A DNA stretch of 64,000 bases from Halovenus marina (GCF_051414115.1 NZ_JBLKNZ010000001.1:2943657-3007656), one strand, 5' to 3'; numbered from the stretch's first letter, positions 7,771 to 15,808 are shown. Notes: a model not told the origin generated them from the sequence alone. A program made the numbers and translations.

Positions 7771-9189
7771 ATGGAGACGTTCGTCGTCGTCGGTGGCGAT
7801 GCGGCGGGGATGTCCGCCGCGAGCAAGGCAAAGCGAGACGACCCCGAGATGGAGGTGGTCGTCTTCGAGAAAGGCCAGTGGGTCTCGTATGGGGCCTGCG
7901 GACTCCCCTACTACATCAAAGGCGAGATACAGTCGCTGGAGGAACTGGTCTCGATCACCCCCGAGGAGTTCCGCGAGGAGCGCGATATCGACCTGCGGAC
8001 GGGACACGAAGTGGTCGACATCGACCCCGACGAGCGGACGGTCACCGCCGAGAGCGAGGACGAAACGGTCGAACAGCCGTACGACCACCTGTTGATCGCG
8101 ACCGGCGCGGAGCCAGTACTACCGCCAATCGACGGGCTGGATCTGGAAGGCGTCTACACGCTGGGGTCGATGTCGGACGGTAAGGAACTTCGAGAATACG
8201 TTTCGCGTGCGCGCTCGGAGGAGAATCTTGACCAGCCAGACAGCGGCCCTGCCTGCCAGTTTCTCGAACAGTGTACCGGGCCGGTGGGAGTCGTCGGCGG
8301 CGGCTACATCGGCGTCGAGATGGCCGAAGCACTCACCGCAAACGGGTTCGAGGTGCACCTGTTCCAGCGCGGCGACCGGATCCTGAAGGGATTCTCCGAG
8401 GCGACGAGCGACAGTGTCTGTGCCCATCTGGAAGCACAGGACGTCGCGGTGTATCTCGGCGAGAGTGTCATCGAAATCGAGGGCGACGAGCGCGCCACGG
8501 CAGTCAGAACGGAGGGCCAGCGAGTGCCCGTAGAGATGGCACTCGTCGGGACGGGCGTACGCCCCCGCACCGACCTCGCGGAGGATGCGGGGATCGAACT
8601 CGGCGAGACGGGAGCAATCGCGGCAGACGCCTACCGCGAGACGAACGCCCCAGACGTGTACGCGGCAGGTGACTGCGCCGAGGTCGAACACGTGGTCACG
8701 GGCGAACCGGCGTACGTTCCGCTCGCGCTGACGGCGAACCGACACGGTCGCGCGGTTGGACAGACTGTCACCGGCACCCCGTCGGTGGGCGGGGCGGTTG
8801 CGGGGACCGCTGCGGTCAAGGCCTTCGATATCGAGGCCGCACGCACGGGGTTGCTTAATGCCGAGGAGGCACGCGAGGCGGGATTCGAACCAGTCACCGA
8901 GACAATCGAGGCGAAATCGCGGGCCGGGTACTACCCCGAGGGCGGAACCGTCGAGGTGACGCTGACCGCAGACCGAGAGACGGGGCGCGTCCTCGGTGGG
9001 AGTCTCACCTCAGAGTACGGCGAGGGCGCAGTCCACCGGAGTCACGCGCTCGTCGGAGCGGTTACCGAGGGTGTCGCGGTGGCAGAACTCGCGAACTACG
9101 ACCTGGCTTACGCGCCGCCGTTCAACACCACGTGGGATCCGGTGCTGACGGCGGCGAAAGTGCTCGAAGGGAAGGTAAACGACAGCTAG
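7771..9189 (+). CDS. CoA-disulfide reductase / NADH oxidase family flavoprotein
   Basis: A 472-residue FAD- and NAD(P)H-dependent oxidoreductase. The FAD-binding start is VVVGGDAAGMSAASKAKR, and the single redox cysteine is in WVSYGACGLPYYI near residue 45, as in CoA-disulfide reductases and NADH oxidases that use one active-site Cys. GVVGGGYIGVEMAEAL binds NAD(P)H, VYAAGDCAEV is the second FAD motif, and the C-terminal dimerisation domain is complete. A short insertion before the NAD motif (about residues 147-170) is the only departure I see. Probable role: thiol redox balance or oxygen reduction. The stop codon overlaps that of the convergent kinase gene by four bases. Confidence 0.88.
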   Translation: METFVVVGGDAAGMSAASKAKRDDPEMEVVVFEKGQWVSYGACGLPYYIKGEIQSLEELVSITPEEFREERDIDLRTGHEVVDIDPDERTVTAESEDETVEQPYDHLLIATGAEPVLPPIDGLDLEGVYTLGSMSDGKELREYVSRARSEENLDQPDSGPACQFLEQCTGPVGVVGGGYIGVEMAEALTANGFEVHLFQRGDRILKGFSEATSDSVCAHLEAQDVAVYLGESVIEIEGDERATAVRTEGQRVPVEMALVGTGVRPRTDLAEDAGIELGETGAIAADAYRETNAPDVYAAGDCAEVEHVVTGEPAYVPLALTANRHGRAVGQTVTGTPSVGGAVAGTAAVKAFDIEAARTGLLNAEEAREAGFEPVTETIEAKSRAGYYPEGGTVEVTLTADRETGRVLGGSLTSEYGEGAVHRSHALVGAVTEGVAVAELANYDLAYAPPFNTTWDPVLTAAKVLEGKVNDS

Positions 9190-10586
9190 TCCGAGTCGGT
9201 TGCCGACAGCGTTATCGTGATCGTGTTGCCTCGCGGTCGCTCACGGAAGGAGATCGATCCATCGGAGAGCGTGACGACCCAGTAGACGAGCCATAGACCC
9301 AGACCAGAGGAGTGATACAGCGCGTTCATCTCCCGGTCACCAGTCAACACCCGGTACTCCTCTTCCGGGATGGGCGGGCCGTTGTCCTCGACTGTGATCC
9401 GCAGCCTGTCGCCGTCCAGTTTCTTGCCAGTGACGCGTACCCGTGGACTGTGAGTCGCGTGCTTCGCGGCGTTATCGATGAGTTCAGCGATAGCGAGTTC
9501 GAGTTCTGGCAGACCGCACGTCGACATCATATCCGGGAGATCAACGTCGATTGTGGCGTCGGGGTGGTGTCTCCGAACCCGGTCGACCGCACTGTGGGTC
9601 GCCATCACGAGATCGACAGTCGAACACTCGGTCGGGTCGGTGAGCACGTCGATGATATCCCGTTGTTTTTCCGCGGTCTCGACGAGTTCCGAGCCGATCT
9701 TCCGGATCACGCGCGTCTGCTCGGTGATATCGTCGACATCTGTCTCCCGCTCGATCGTATCGACGGCGGAGATGATCACGTTCAGTTCGTTGCGGAGATT
9801 GTGTCGCAAGAGATTGTCCATCACCGCGAGTTGGCGCTCTCTGCGACGGCGGTCGGTGATGTCTCTAGTAAATCCCACGATACGAACCACCTCGCCGTCC
9901 TCCGTGATCGGTTCTGACTGCACCCACATCCATCGGTCGCACGTCTCCCCAGACCCGATACGGTACTCCATGTCGACCGGTGAGCCGTTCGAGAGTGCCT
10001 CCATGGCCTTCTCGACTGCCTCGCGGTCTTCGGGGTGAATGCTCTCGAGAAAGTTCCGGGGGTTTGCTTTGAGGGCCTCGATGGAGGAGCCATACAGGTG
10101 TTCGTACGCAGGGTTCACGAACAACAGTTCGTCCCAGTCCCCCGAGAACATCCAGAGTACGTCGGCTGTCGTGTGGGCGATTTCTTTGAGTCGGGACTCG
10201 GTATCTGCCTGTCGCTGTTCGGCCTCGACGCGGTCGGTGACGTCTCGCGAACTGACGACGTAGCCATCCAGTTGCGAATCGGTGAGATTCGAGAAGCGGC
10301 TTTCGAGCCAACACCAGGACCCATCCGCCCGTCGGAAGCGATATTCACCGGTCGCGTCGCGGAACCGCCCCTCCCCGATGACGCTCTCGAACACGTCACG
10401 GACGCGGGCTCTGTCTTCTGGATGAATGTACTCGAAGGTGTTCTCGCCGATCAACGTCTCGGGGTCGTAGCCCAGGATTGGCTCTGCCGCACGGTTGACG
10501 TACCGAAACACTCCCTCCTCGTCGATGACGACGATCTTATCCTGCGCGTATTCGAGCAAGATATCCGAATCGACGAGAGAGGACAT
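9186..10586 (-). CDS. PAS-domain sensor histidine kinase
   Basis: A 466-residue soluble kinase. A PAS domain at about 12-125 (IVVIDEEGVFRYVNRAAEPI) is followed by a second PAS-PAC (TTADVLWMFSGDWDELLFVN), the phosphoacceptor region (MDNLLRHNLRNELNVI, His in RHNLRNEL) and a HATPase_c domain with LIDNAAKHA and VEDNGPPIP. There is no membrane segment. The frame is open 64 codons further upstream, but the ATG at 10586 begins directly before the PAS domain. No response regulator adjoins it. It overlaps the flavoprotein gene tail to tail at 9186-9189. Confidence 0.9.
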   Translation of the reverse strand: MSSLVDSDILLEYAQDKIVVIDEEGVFRYVNRAAEPILGYDPETLIGENTFEYIHPEDRARVRDVFESVIGEGRFRDATGEYRFRRADGSWCWLESRFSNLTDSQLDGYVVSSRDVTDRVEAEQRQADTESRLKEIAHTTADVLWMFSGDWDELLFVNPAYEHLYGSSIEALKANPRNFLESIHPEDREAVEKAMEALSNGSPVDMEYRIGSGETCDRWMWVQSEPITEDGEVVRIVGFTRDITDRRRRERQLAVMDNLLRHNLRNELNVIISAVDTIERETDVDDITEQTRVIRKIGSELVETAEKQRDIIDVLTDPTECSTVDLVMATHSAVDRVRRHHPDATIDVDLPDMMSTCGLPELELAIAELIDNAAKHATHSPRVRVTGKKLDGDRLRITVEDNGPPIPEEEYRVLTGDREMNALYHSSGLGLWLVYWVVTLSDGSISFRERPRGNTITITLSATDSD

Positions 10587-10888
10587 GCGCCGCAATTGTA
10601 ACCGAACAGGAAAAAGCGTGGTGGGCATTACGAGAGTGTGGTGATTCGTACTCTGGAAGGGGAGATGCGTCTCACAGGCGAACACGAAGGGAAAGGGGTA
10701 GAGCGTGTGAAACTCCGATCGAGGGCGGCGCGCCCTCTGTGTACAGGCTAGACACCCAGGAATAAATATGCCAGCCACCCGGAGTGAAAGTGAAATCCCT
10801 ATCGAGAGGTCGTAATACCGGAGTTTGAAAGAGTCGTCGTTATCACGGAACAGCAGCGTTAAGTGCGCGGTGTGCCGAACTGACGCTA

Positions 10889-12415
10889 ATGGAATTCGAT
10901 CCCGAGGCGTATTTCGCGCCCGACAGACTCGAAAAGCGCGAACGACTCGAAGAGGAGGGGATCGACCCCTATCCTCACGAGTTCGATCGGACGGTATCGA
11001 TCGGGGAGTACGTGGATCAGTTCAGTGAGCAAGACGAGATCGATAGCGACGACACCTATCGGCTTGCCGGGCGCATCACCGGCAACATCCGTGATCTGGG
11101 GAGCATCACGTTTCTCGACATCAGCGACGAGAGGGGCAGCGTCCAGCTGTTTTGTAACGAGGACGCGATGGACAACTACGACATCCTCGATACGGTCGAC
11201 CGCGGGGACTTCGTCGGAGTGACGGGGACGCCGATGCGAACGCAGAACGGGGAACTGTCGATCAACGTCTCCGAGATGGAGATGCTCTCGAAGGCGCTCA
11301 AGCACCCACCGGGCTACGAAGGGCTGAACGAGGAGCAAACGCTCCGCAACCGGGCCGTCGCGATGTGGGACGACTCGCTGCGCTCGAATCTGGAGTATCG
11401 CTTCGAGATGCTCCGTGTGATCCGGGAGTATCTCGCGAGTCAGGACTTCACCGAAGTGCAGACGCCCGTGTTGCAGAACATCTACGGCGGGACGAGCGCC
11501 CGTCCGTTCAGCACGGAGGCGAACGCGAAAGACAGCGAGATGTACCTGCGGATCGCGAAGGAACTGTACCACAAACGGCTCGTCGTCGGTGGGTTCGAGC
11601 GGATCTTCGAGATTGGGAAGGACTTCCGCAACGAGGATATCGACACGACCCACAACCCGGAGTTCACCATGATGGAACTGTATCAGGCCTACGCCGACTA
11701 CGAGGACATCATGTCGTTGACCGAGGACCTCGTCGTGGCGATTCTGGACGAACTGAACGACGGGGAGTACGCGATCGAGTATCACAACCCGGTCAGAACT
11801 GACGACGGTCATATCGTCCGTGACGAGGAGGGAACGATCGAGACGGAGGTCGTCGAACTGGATTTCTCGCCGCCGTGGCCACGGCTGTCAGTCGAAGAAG
11901 CTCTCGTCGAATACGCCGACATCAACCCGTCGGAGTTGAGCGACGAGGAACTTCGCGAGCGTGCACTCGAAGCGGGGGGTGAGTTCCCCGGCGGGTTCTC
12001 TCGAGGGCTTGCGATCATGGAACTGTTCGAGGCGCTCGTCGAACACAAGCTCACGGGGCCAGTCTTCATCGTCGACCATCCAGTCGAAACGACGCCGCTC
12101 TCGAAGGATCACCGGGACAAGGAGGGGCGCATCGAGCGGTTCGAGCTATTCGTCGCCGGGGCAGAGGTCGGAAACGCCTACACCGAACTCAACGACCCGA
12201 TTCAGCAGGGCGAACACTTCGCCGAGCAGATGAAGCGCCGGGAAGAAGGTGACGAGGAAGCACACCAGATGGACGAGGACTTCGTCGAGGCGCTCGGGTA
12301 CGGAATGCCGCCGACCGGTGGACTCGGAATCGGTATCGACCGACTGGCGATGATCCTCACCGATTCACAGTCGATCAAGGACGTTCTGCCGTTCCCGATG
12401 GTCGCCTCGGAGTAA
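10889..12415 (+). CDS. lysS: Lysyl-tRNA synthetase, class II
   Basis: Charges tRNA(Lys). The 508-residue protein has an N-terminal OB-fold (about residues 55-150, YRLAGRITGNIRDLG) and the class II catalytic core. Motif 2 is FEIGKDFRNEDIDTTHNPEF, diagnostic of class II LysRS; motif 3 is GGLGIGIDRLAMILT. Many archaea use the unrelated class I enzyme instead, so this gene may have been acquired. The start follows a TATA-like GTTAAGTG about 25 bases upstream. It is the gene immediately left of the replication origin. Confidence 0.92.
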   Translation: MEFDPEAYFAPDRLEKRERLEEEGIDPYPHEFDRTVSIGEYVDQFSEQDEIDSDDTYRLAGRITGNIRDLGSITFLDISDERGSVQLFCNEDAMDNYDILDTVDRGDFVGVTGTPMRTQNGELSINVSEMEMLSKALKHPPGYEGLNEEQTLRNRAVAMWDDSLRSNLEYRFEMLRVIREYLASQDFTEVQTPVLQNIYGGTSARPFSTEANAKDSEMYLRIAKELYHKRLVVGGFERIFEIGKDFRNEDIDTTHNPEFTMMELYQAYADYEDIMSLTEDLVVAILDELNDGEYAIEYHNPVRTDDGHIVRDEEGTIETEVVELDFSPPWPRLSVEEALVEYADINPSELSDEELRERALEAGGEFPGGFSRGLAIMELFEALVEHKLTGPVFIVDHPVETTPLSKDHRDKEGRIERFELFVAGAEVGNAYTELNDPIQQGEHFAEQMKRREEGDEEAHQMDEDFVEALGYGMPPTGGLGIGIDRLAMILTDSQSIKDVLPFPMVASE

Positions 12416-12608
12416 GGAATCAGACGGTGGAGGAAGAGTTCGAGTCGATAGCAGTTAATTGTGAGTGATTAGTTGGTTGTGAGTGATATCGATTGATCGG
12501 AAGTAGTAACAGCTGATGAGCGACAGCTGAGAGGTGAAGTCTGAACGATTGGGAGCAGTGGTCTTTGAACAGCCGGATCTGTTGTATCGGGTGTTGTCGT
12601 CCTGTGAG

Positions 12609-12650
12609 AGAGTGACCGTGTGAGAGTGACCGTGTAAGAGTGACCGTGTG
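12609..12650 (+). repeat. 14-bp direct repeat, three copies, left edge of oriC
   Basis: AGAGTGACCGTGT occurs three times with a 14-base period, about 50 bases left of the left ORB. Further left, TTGTGAGTGAT occurs twice, 18 bases apart (from 12459 and 12477). They may bind an accessory factor or be neutral slippage products. Confidence 0.7.
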
Positions 12651-12702
12651 AGTCGAGAATAGTAGAACAGGAAAGAGTCGATAGCTTCGGCAGCGGGGAG
12701 TG

Positions 12703-12729
12703 CCCCCCACCCCTTCGTTTCAGGTGGAA
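12703..12729 (-). other. Origin recognition box (ORB), left
   Basis: On the minus strand it reads TTCCACCTGAAACGAAGGGG followed by TGGGGGG. This matches the archaeal ORB (dyad part, then GAAACGAAGGGG) with the G-rich extension seen in halophile ORBs. It is 26/27 identical to the right box in opposite orientation, so Orc1 would load symmetrically around the A+T-rich core. Confidence 0.88.
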
Positions 12730-12775
12730 CCAGAAAGAGAGGAGTCCCCACAACAGCAGAGAGAAAGATGTGCTC

Positions 12776-12915
12776 TAGACTAGGAAAGATTTAATATAGA
12801 TACACTATAACCAAATCCGTAGTGGGTGAAAGAGCAACAAACCACTCTAGTTATTATTGCAATATTACAATAGTTTATTTCTACTAGTGTATTCTCTAGT
12901 AGAACTAGACAAAAA
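12776..12915. other. A+T-rich duplex unwinding element
   Basis: Between the two ORBs the sequence turns strongly A+T-rich (GATTTAATATAGATACACTA, then TTATTATTGCAATATTACAA) in a genome that is otherwise G+C-rich. This is the expected place for strand opening. It also holds most of the nine CTAG tetramers found between 12775 and 12982. Confidence 0.8.
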
Positions 12916-13047
12916 ACGAACTAGCGACAGGACGTGAGTCTTGGTCGACATCCCCTCAGTTCTATCCTTCTAGATTCACTAGATTTTCTGCTCTAAACAC
13001 ACGCCTGTCGCTTCCAGAGCGTCGTCGTTCCCCGGTCGTCTGCCTGT

Positions 13048-13074
13048 TTCCACTTGAAACGAAGGGGTGGGGGG
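13048..13074 (+). other. Origin recognition box (ORB), right
   Basis: On the plus strand it reads TTCCACTTGAAACGAAGGGG followed by TGGGGGG, the inverted partner of the left box with one mismatch in 27 bases. The six-G tail matches the halophile-specific extension of haloarchaeal ORBs. Confidence 0.88.
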
Positions 13075-13130
13075 TGTCGGAACGGGAGAAAAACTCCCGA
13101 ATTTCCTTCTGTACTGTCGAGTTTCTTCCC

Positions 13131-13152
13131 ACACCCCTTCTTTTCACCTCCA
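13131..13152 (-). other. Degenerate third ORB
   Basis: On the minus strand it reads TGGAGGTGAAAAGAAGGGGT, then GT. The AAGGGGT core and dyad spacing are kept but the first half and G tail are weaker. It lies between the right ORB and the oapC promoter, in the orientation opposite to the right box. Confidence 0.55.
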
Positions 13153-13225
13153 GATTTATTCGCATCCTCTGGTTGACAATTGTCTGACGTAGGCTTAAGT
13201 ACGTCCGGTCGGGTTTTTGATGCAA

Positions 13226-13247
13226 GCCCCGCAAGGGGCCGGGAGGA
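13226..13247 (+). promoter_or_regulatory. Leader hairpin and Shine-Dalgarno site of oapC
   Basis: GCCCC-GCAA-GGGGC (13226-13239) forms a five-pair stem closed by a GNRA tetraloop. It is followed at once by GGGAGGA (13241-13247), a strong ribosome binding site eight bases before the ATG at 13255. The mRNA is therefore leadered, unlike most haloarchaeal mRNAs, and the hairpin could tune ribosome access. CTTAAGTA near 13194-13201 is a possible TATA box. Confidence 0.5.
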
Positions 13248-13254
13248 TTATCGA

Positions 13255-13902
13255 ATGGGACTGCTTACAGGCCTCAGATCGAGCATTTCGCGTGCAGTAT
13301 CGTCGCTGTTCTCCGAGGAAGATCCCAAGCGGATCGGGATCTACGGACCGCCGAACGCGGGGAAGACAACGCTGGCGAATCGGATCGCGCGTGACTGGAC
13401 CGAGCACGGCGACGCCGTCGGGCCGGAGAGTCACGTTCCCCACGAGACACGGCGCGCCCGACGCAAGGAGAACGTCGAAATAGAGCGGGACGGCAAGACC
13501 GTCACCATCGACATCGTGGATACACCGGGTGTGACGACGAAAGTCGACTACACGGAGTTTCTCGAACACGACATGGAGAAAGACGACGCAGTTCGTCGCT
13601 CTCGCGAGGCGACCGAAGGGGTCGCCGAGGCGATGCACTGGCTCCGTGAGGACGTCGACGGCGTCGTCTACGTCCTTGACGCGGCGAACGACCCGTTCAC
13701 GCAGGTCAACACGATGCTCATCGGCATCATCGAGAGTCAGGATCTTCCGGTCTTGATCCTCGCAAACAAGATCGACCTGGAGGAAGCGAGCGTCCAGCGT
13801 ATCAGAAACGCATTCCCACAGCACGAGACGATTCCGCTCTCGGCGCTCGAAGGGGACAACATGGACGAAGTGTACGGCAAGATAGCGGAGTACTTCGGGT
13901 GA
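13255..13902 (+). CDS. oapC: Origin-associated Era-like GTPase OapC
   Basis: A 215-residue GTPase with the P-loop GPPNAGKTTL (from residue 31), DTPG (G3), NKID (G4) and a C-terminal SALEG (G5). It is the first gene of the oapC-oapB-oapA operon that accompanies oriC1 in haloarchaea; its role in replication is known only by association. ATG 13255 is fixed by the Shine-Dalgarno site and by the conserved MGLLTGLRS start, although the frame runs 25 codons further up. It is four bases from oapB. Confidence 0.9.
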   Translation: MGLLTGLRSSISRAVSSLFSEEDPKRIGIYGPPNAGKTTLANRIARDWTEHGDAVGPESHVPHETRRARRKENVEIERDGKTVTIDIVDTPGVTTKVDYTEFLEHDMEKDDAVRRSREATEGVAEAMHWLREDVDGVVYVLDAANDPFTQVNTMLIGIIESQDLPVLILANKIDLEEASVQRIRNAFPQHETIPLSALEGDNMDEVYGKIAEYFG

Positions 13903-13906
13903 TAAC

Positions 13907-14287
13907 ATGGCAGAAGTCAAACAACGTGACGGCGTTCAGATAGACCTCATCAGCGGCCAGCGACTGGCCGGGCAGACGACGATGGAGAAGATTCGCATGA
14001 TCCTGGACGGCGTCCGCGACGGGAACATCGTGATCCTCGAGGAGGGACTTTCCCCTGACGAGGAGTCACGCCTCATCGAGGTGACGATGACCGAGATCAG
14101 CCCAGAGGAGTTCAACGGGATCGAAATCGAGACGTACCCGCGCTCGGAGACAGCGGACGCGAGCTTTCTGGACCGGCTGATGGGTCGCGAGTCGGCGAAG
14201 AAGCTGACTGTCATCGGGCCAGCAAACCAGATCGAGACACTCCACAAGGACGAAACGCTCATCCAGACACTCGTCTCCCGGAAATAA
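13907..14287 (+). CDS. oapB: Origin-associated DUF2073 protein OapB
   Basis: A 126-residue DUF2073 protein; these occur next to the Era-like GTPase in many euryarchaea. It is compact and soluble, with the conserved VQIDLISGQRL start and the DGVRDGNIVILEEGLSP core. The function is unknown; gene order suggests it works with OapC and OapA near the origin. It is separated by 4 bases from oapC and 3 from oapA, so the three are co-transcribed. Confidence 0.9.
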   Translation: MAEVKQRDGVQIDLISGQRLAGQTTMEKIRMILDGVRDGNIVILEEGLSPDEESRLIEVTMTEISPEEFNGIEIETYPRSETADASFLDRLMGRESAKKLTVIGPANQIETLHKDETLIQTLVSRK

Positions 14288-14290
14288 CGA

Positions 14291-15025
14291 ATGCCTCACC
14301 AGTGTACCGACTGCGGCCGGACCTTCTCGGACGGCTCGAAGGAGATGCTGTCGGGCTGTCCCGACTGTGGCGGCAACACCTTCCAGTATCATCCCGAGGC
14401 ACCTGACGAGTCCGAACCAGACACGCCGCCAGAGCCTCCCGAGCCCGCCGTCGATAGCTCGGTGGCACAGACTGTCGGCAACGCTGCGACGGCTGTGCGG
14501 GATTTTGTCGGCTCGGACAGTAGCTCCGGCGCTGGATCAGATGCTGGTTCCGTAGGTACGGATCCGAACAGCAAAGCGGCCACTGCTTCGAGTTCCTCGG
14601 TCCAGCCCGACTCCTCAACTGACCGGTCGCCCGAGAGGGACAGCGACACACCGGCCCGTGCCAGCATGGCCGAAACTGAAACCAGCGCGGCCGAGACCGA
14701 AAACGACGCGCAGGCGAGCGCGCGCTCGGACGTCGTCTCACCAGACGAGTTACCTCCGGCACCGGACTCACCGGTCACCAGCGACCAGACTAGGTCACGC
14801 CCGGCCCCGGTGATGGACGACCAGACCGACGATGCTGCAGAGCGGCCGAGCCTCGAACAACTTCGCGAGGAACTCAACGACCAGTTTGAGTCGATTCGCG
14901 TGCTCGAACCAGGCCAGTACGAACTCAACCTGATGGAACTGTACAACCGCGAGGAGTACATCATCGCTCTCCAGGAGGACGGTAAGTACACGATTCAGGT
15001 CCCCGAACGCTGGAAAGACGAGTAG
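14291..15025 (+). CDS. oapA: Origin-associated zinc-ribbon protein OapA
   Basis: A 244-residue protein in three parts: an N-terminal zinc ribbon (CTDCGRTF and CPDCGG, residues 4-24), a long Ser/Asp/Glu-rich disordered middle (about 35-185), and a conserved C-terminal domain (LREELNDQFESIRVLEPGQY). It is the last gene of the oap operon. The ribbon and acidic linker would suit a nucleic-acid- or replication-associated adaptor, but the function is inferred from position only. Confidence 0.87.
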   Translation: MPHQCTDCGRTFSDGSKEMLSGCPDCGGNTFQYHPEAPDESEPDTPPEPPEPAVDSSVAQTVGNAATAVRDFVGSDSSSGAGSDAGSVGTDPNSKAATASSSSVQPDSSTDRSPERDSDTPARASMAETETSAAETENDAQASARSDVVSPDELPPAPDSPVTSDQTRSRPAPVMDDQTDDAAERPSLEQLREELNDQFESIRVLEPGQYELNLMELYNREEYIIALQEDGKYTIQVPERWKDE

Positions 15026-15041
15026 CTCGACTCCCCTTTGC

Positions 15042-15121
15042 CACTCCGAAATACGCCACGCCGTTTTGCCACTCCGACATCCGTCACATCGTCCCGTCAC
15101 TCCGAAATACGCCACGTCGTT
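15042..15121 (+). repeat. 24-bp direct repeat overlapping a gene end
   Basis: CACTCCGAAATACGCCACG plus CGTT occurs at 15042-15065 and, with one mismatch, at 15098-15121; a partial third copy (CACTCCGACATCCG) lies between. The second copy encodes the last residues (TWRISE) of the DUF7123 protein on the minus strand, so its 3' end has been duplicated into the intergenic region. Confidence 0.75.
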
Positions 15122-15381
15122 CCCTTCGTGTAGGCCCACGGTTCGACTGAGAGCGTCGTCTGCTCGCCGATTCGTTCCATGTACGCACCGATTTCCTTTG
15201 GAGACAGCTCGATGTCGCTGGCGATATCTCGACTCTTCAGGTAACAGACCCCCTCCTTTTCTACTCGAGCTTTCAGATACTCGATGACCACGTTCGCTTT
15301 CGGCGGGATTTCGTCGGTCCCGATGTCCTCGTCTGCCGTCGTACTCTCGTCGGTGGAACGCTCCTCAGGTGTCGTACTCAT
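15097..15381 (-). CDS. DUF7123 family protein
   Basis: A 94-residue haloarchaeal protein with an acidic disordered N-terminus and a winged-helix-like body (IPPKANVVIEYLKARVEKEG, then DIASDIELSPKEIGAYMERI). This suggests DNA binding, though no target is known. ATG 15381 overlaps the stop of the upstream membrane protein gene in an ATGA junction, which fixes the start; the frame runs far upstream without other support. It is convergent with oapA. Confidence 0.75.
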   Translation of the reverse strand: MSTTPEERSTDESTTADEDIGTDEIPPKANVVIEYLKARVEKEGVCYLKSRDIASDIELSPKEIGAYMERIGEQTTLSVEPWAYTKGTTWRISE

Positions 15382-15611
15382 GGATCTCCTCCCGTCTGGT
15401 GCTGTTCGAGTAGGCCAAACTGGTCGACGACGAGACAGCAGACGTTGAGGAGGATGAGTCCGCCCAGTAGGAGATAGCTGTCCGTGCTGTCCAGTCGATA
15501 CAGCAGGGGCAGATACGCGAGTGGCACCAGAATGGCTCCCCAGAACGCAATCTGTCCCAGGCCGCGCTGGAGGAGTCGTCCGGGCCGTACTGTCACGCGC
15601 TGGCTGCTCAT
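15378..15611 (-). CDS. Small membrane protein, unknown
   Basis: A 77-residue protein with two membrane spans (IAFWGAILVPLAYLPLLY and YLLLGGLILLNVCCLVVDQ) and short polar ends. It overlaps the downstream DUF7123 gene by four bases and must be co-transcribed with it. The family is not recognised. Confidence 0.65.
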   Translation of the reverse strand: MSSQRVTVRPGRLLQRGLGQIAFWGAILVPLAYLPLLYRLDSTDSYLLLGGLILLNVCCLVVDQFGLLEQHQTGGDP

Positions 15612-15808
15612 ATCTATCCGTTCGACACGACGTATAATGGGTCTCCCGTAAACTCAAATCGCTGTTTGACCCATCCCGTTCCAGTACTGGCGGTAGGATT
15701 GATCCTCCCAGACCGGACACGGCGGACTATCTGATCCACACAGAACGGACACGACGGGCCCCCTGAAGACGATTGACCACAGAGAAATTTCCAGGCGAAA
15801 CAGCGGCG

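Larger units (their letters stand above)
12416..13254. other. oriC: Putative chromosomal replication origin (oriC) region
   Basis: This 839-base gap holds no credible gene. It contains two long origin recognition boxes in inverted orientation, a weaker third box, an A+T-rich central stretch, tandem repeats and a CTAG cluster, and it directly precedes oapC-oapB-oapA, genes known for their conserved position beside haloarchaeal oriC1. The structure (inverted ORBs around an unwinding element) matches archaeal origins recognised by Orc1/Cdc6. Unlike most, no orc1/cdc6 gene lies next to it: lysS takes that place. Confidence 0.85.

Noticed and set aside
12420..12753. Overlapping ORFs of about 95 codons on the minus strand beside lysS
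   Set aside because: Low-complexity Ser/Thr/His-rich translations, no start signals, three frames open at once; the stretch is origin DNA with repeats.
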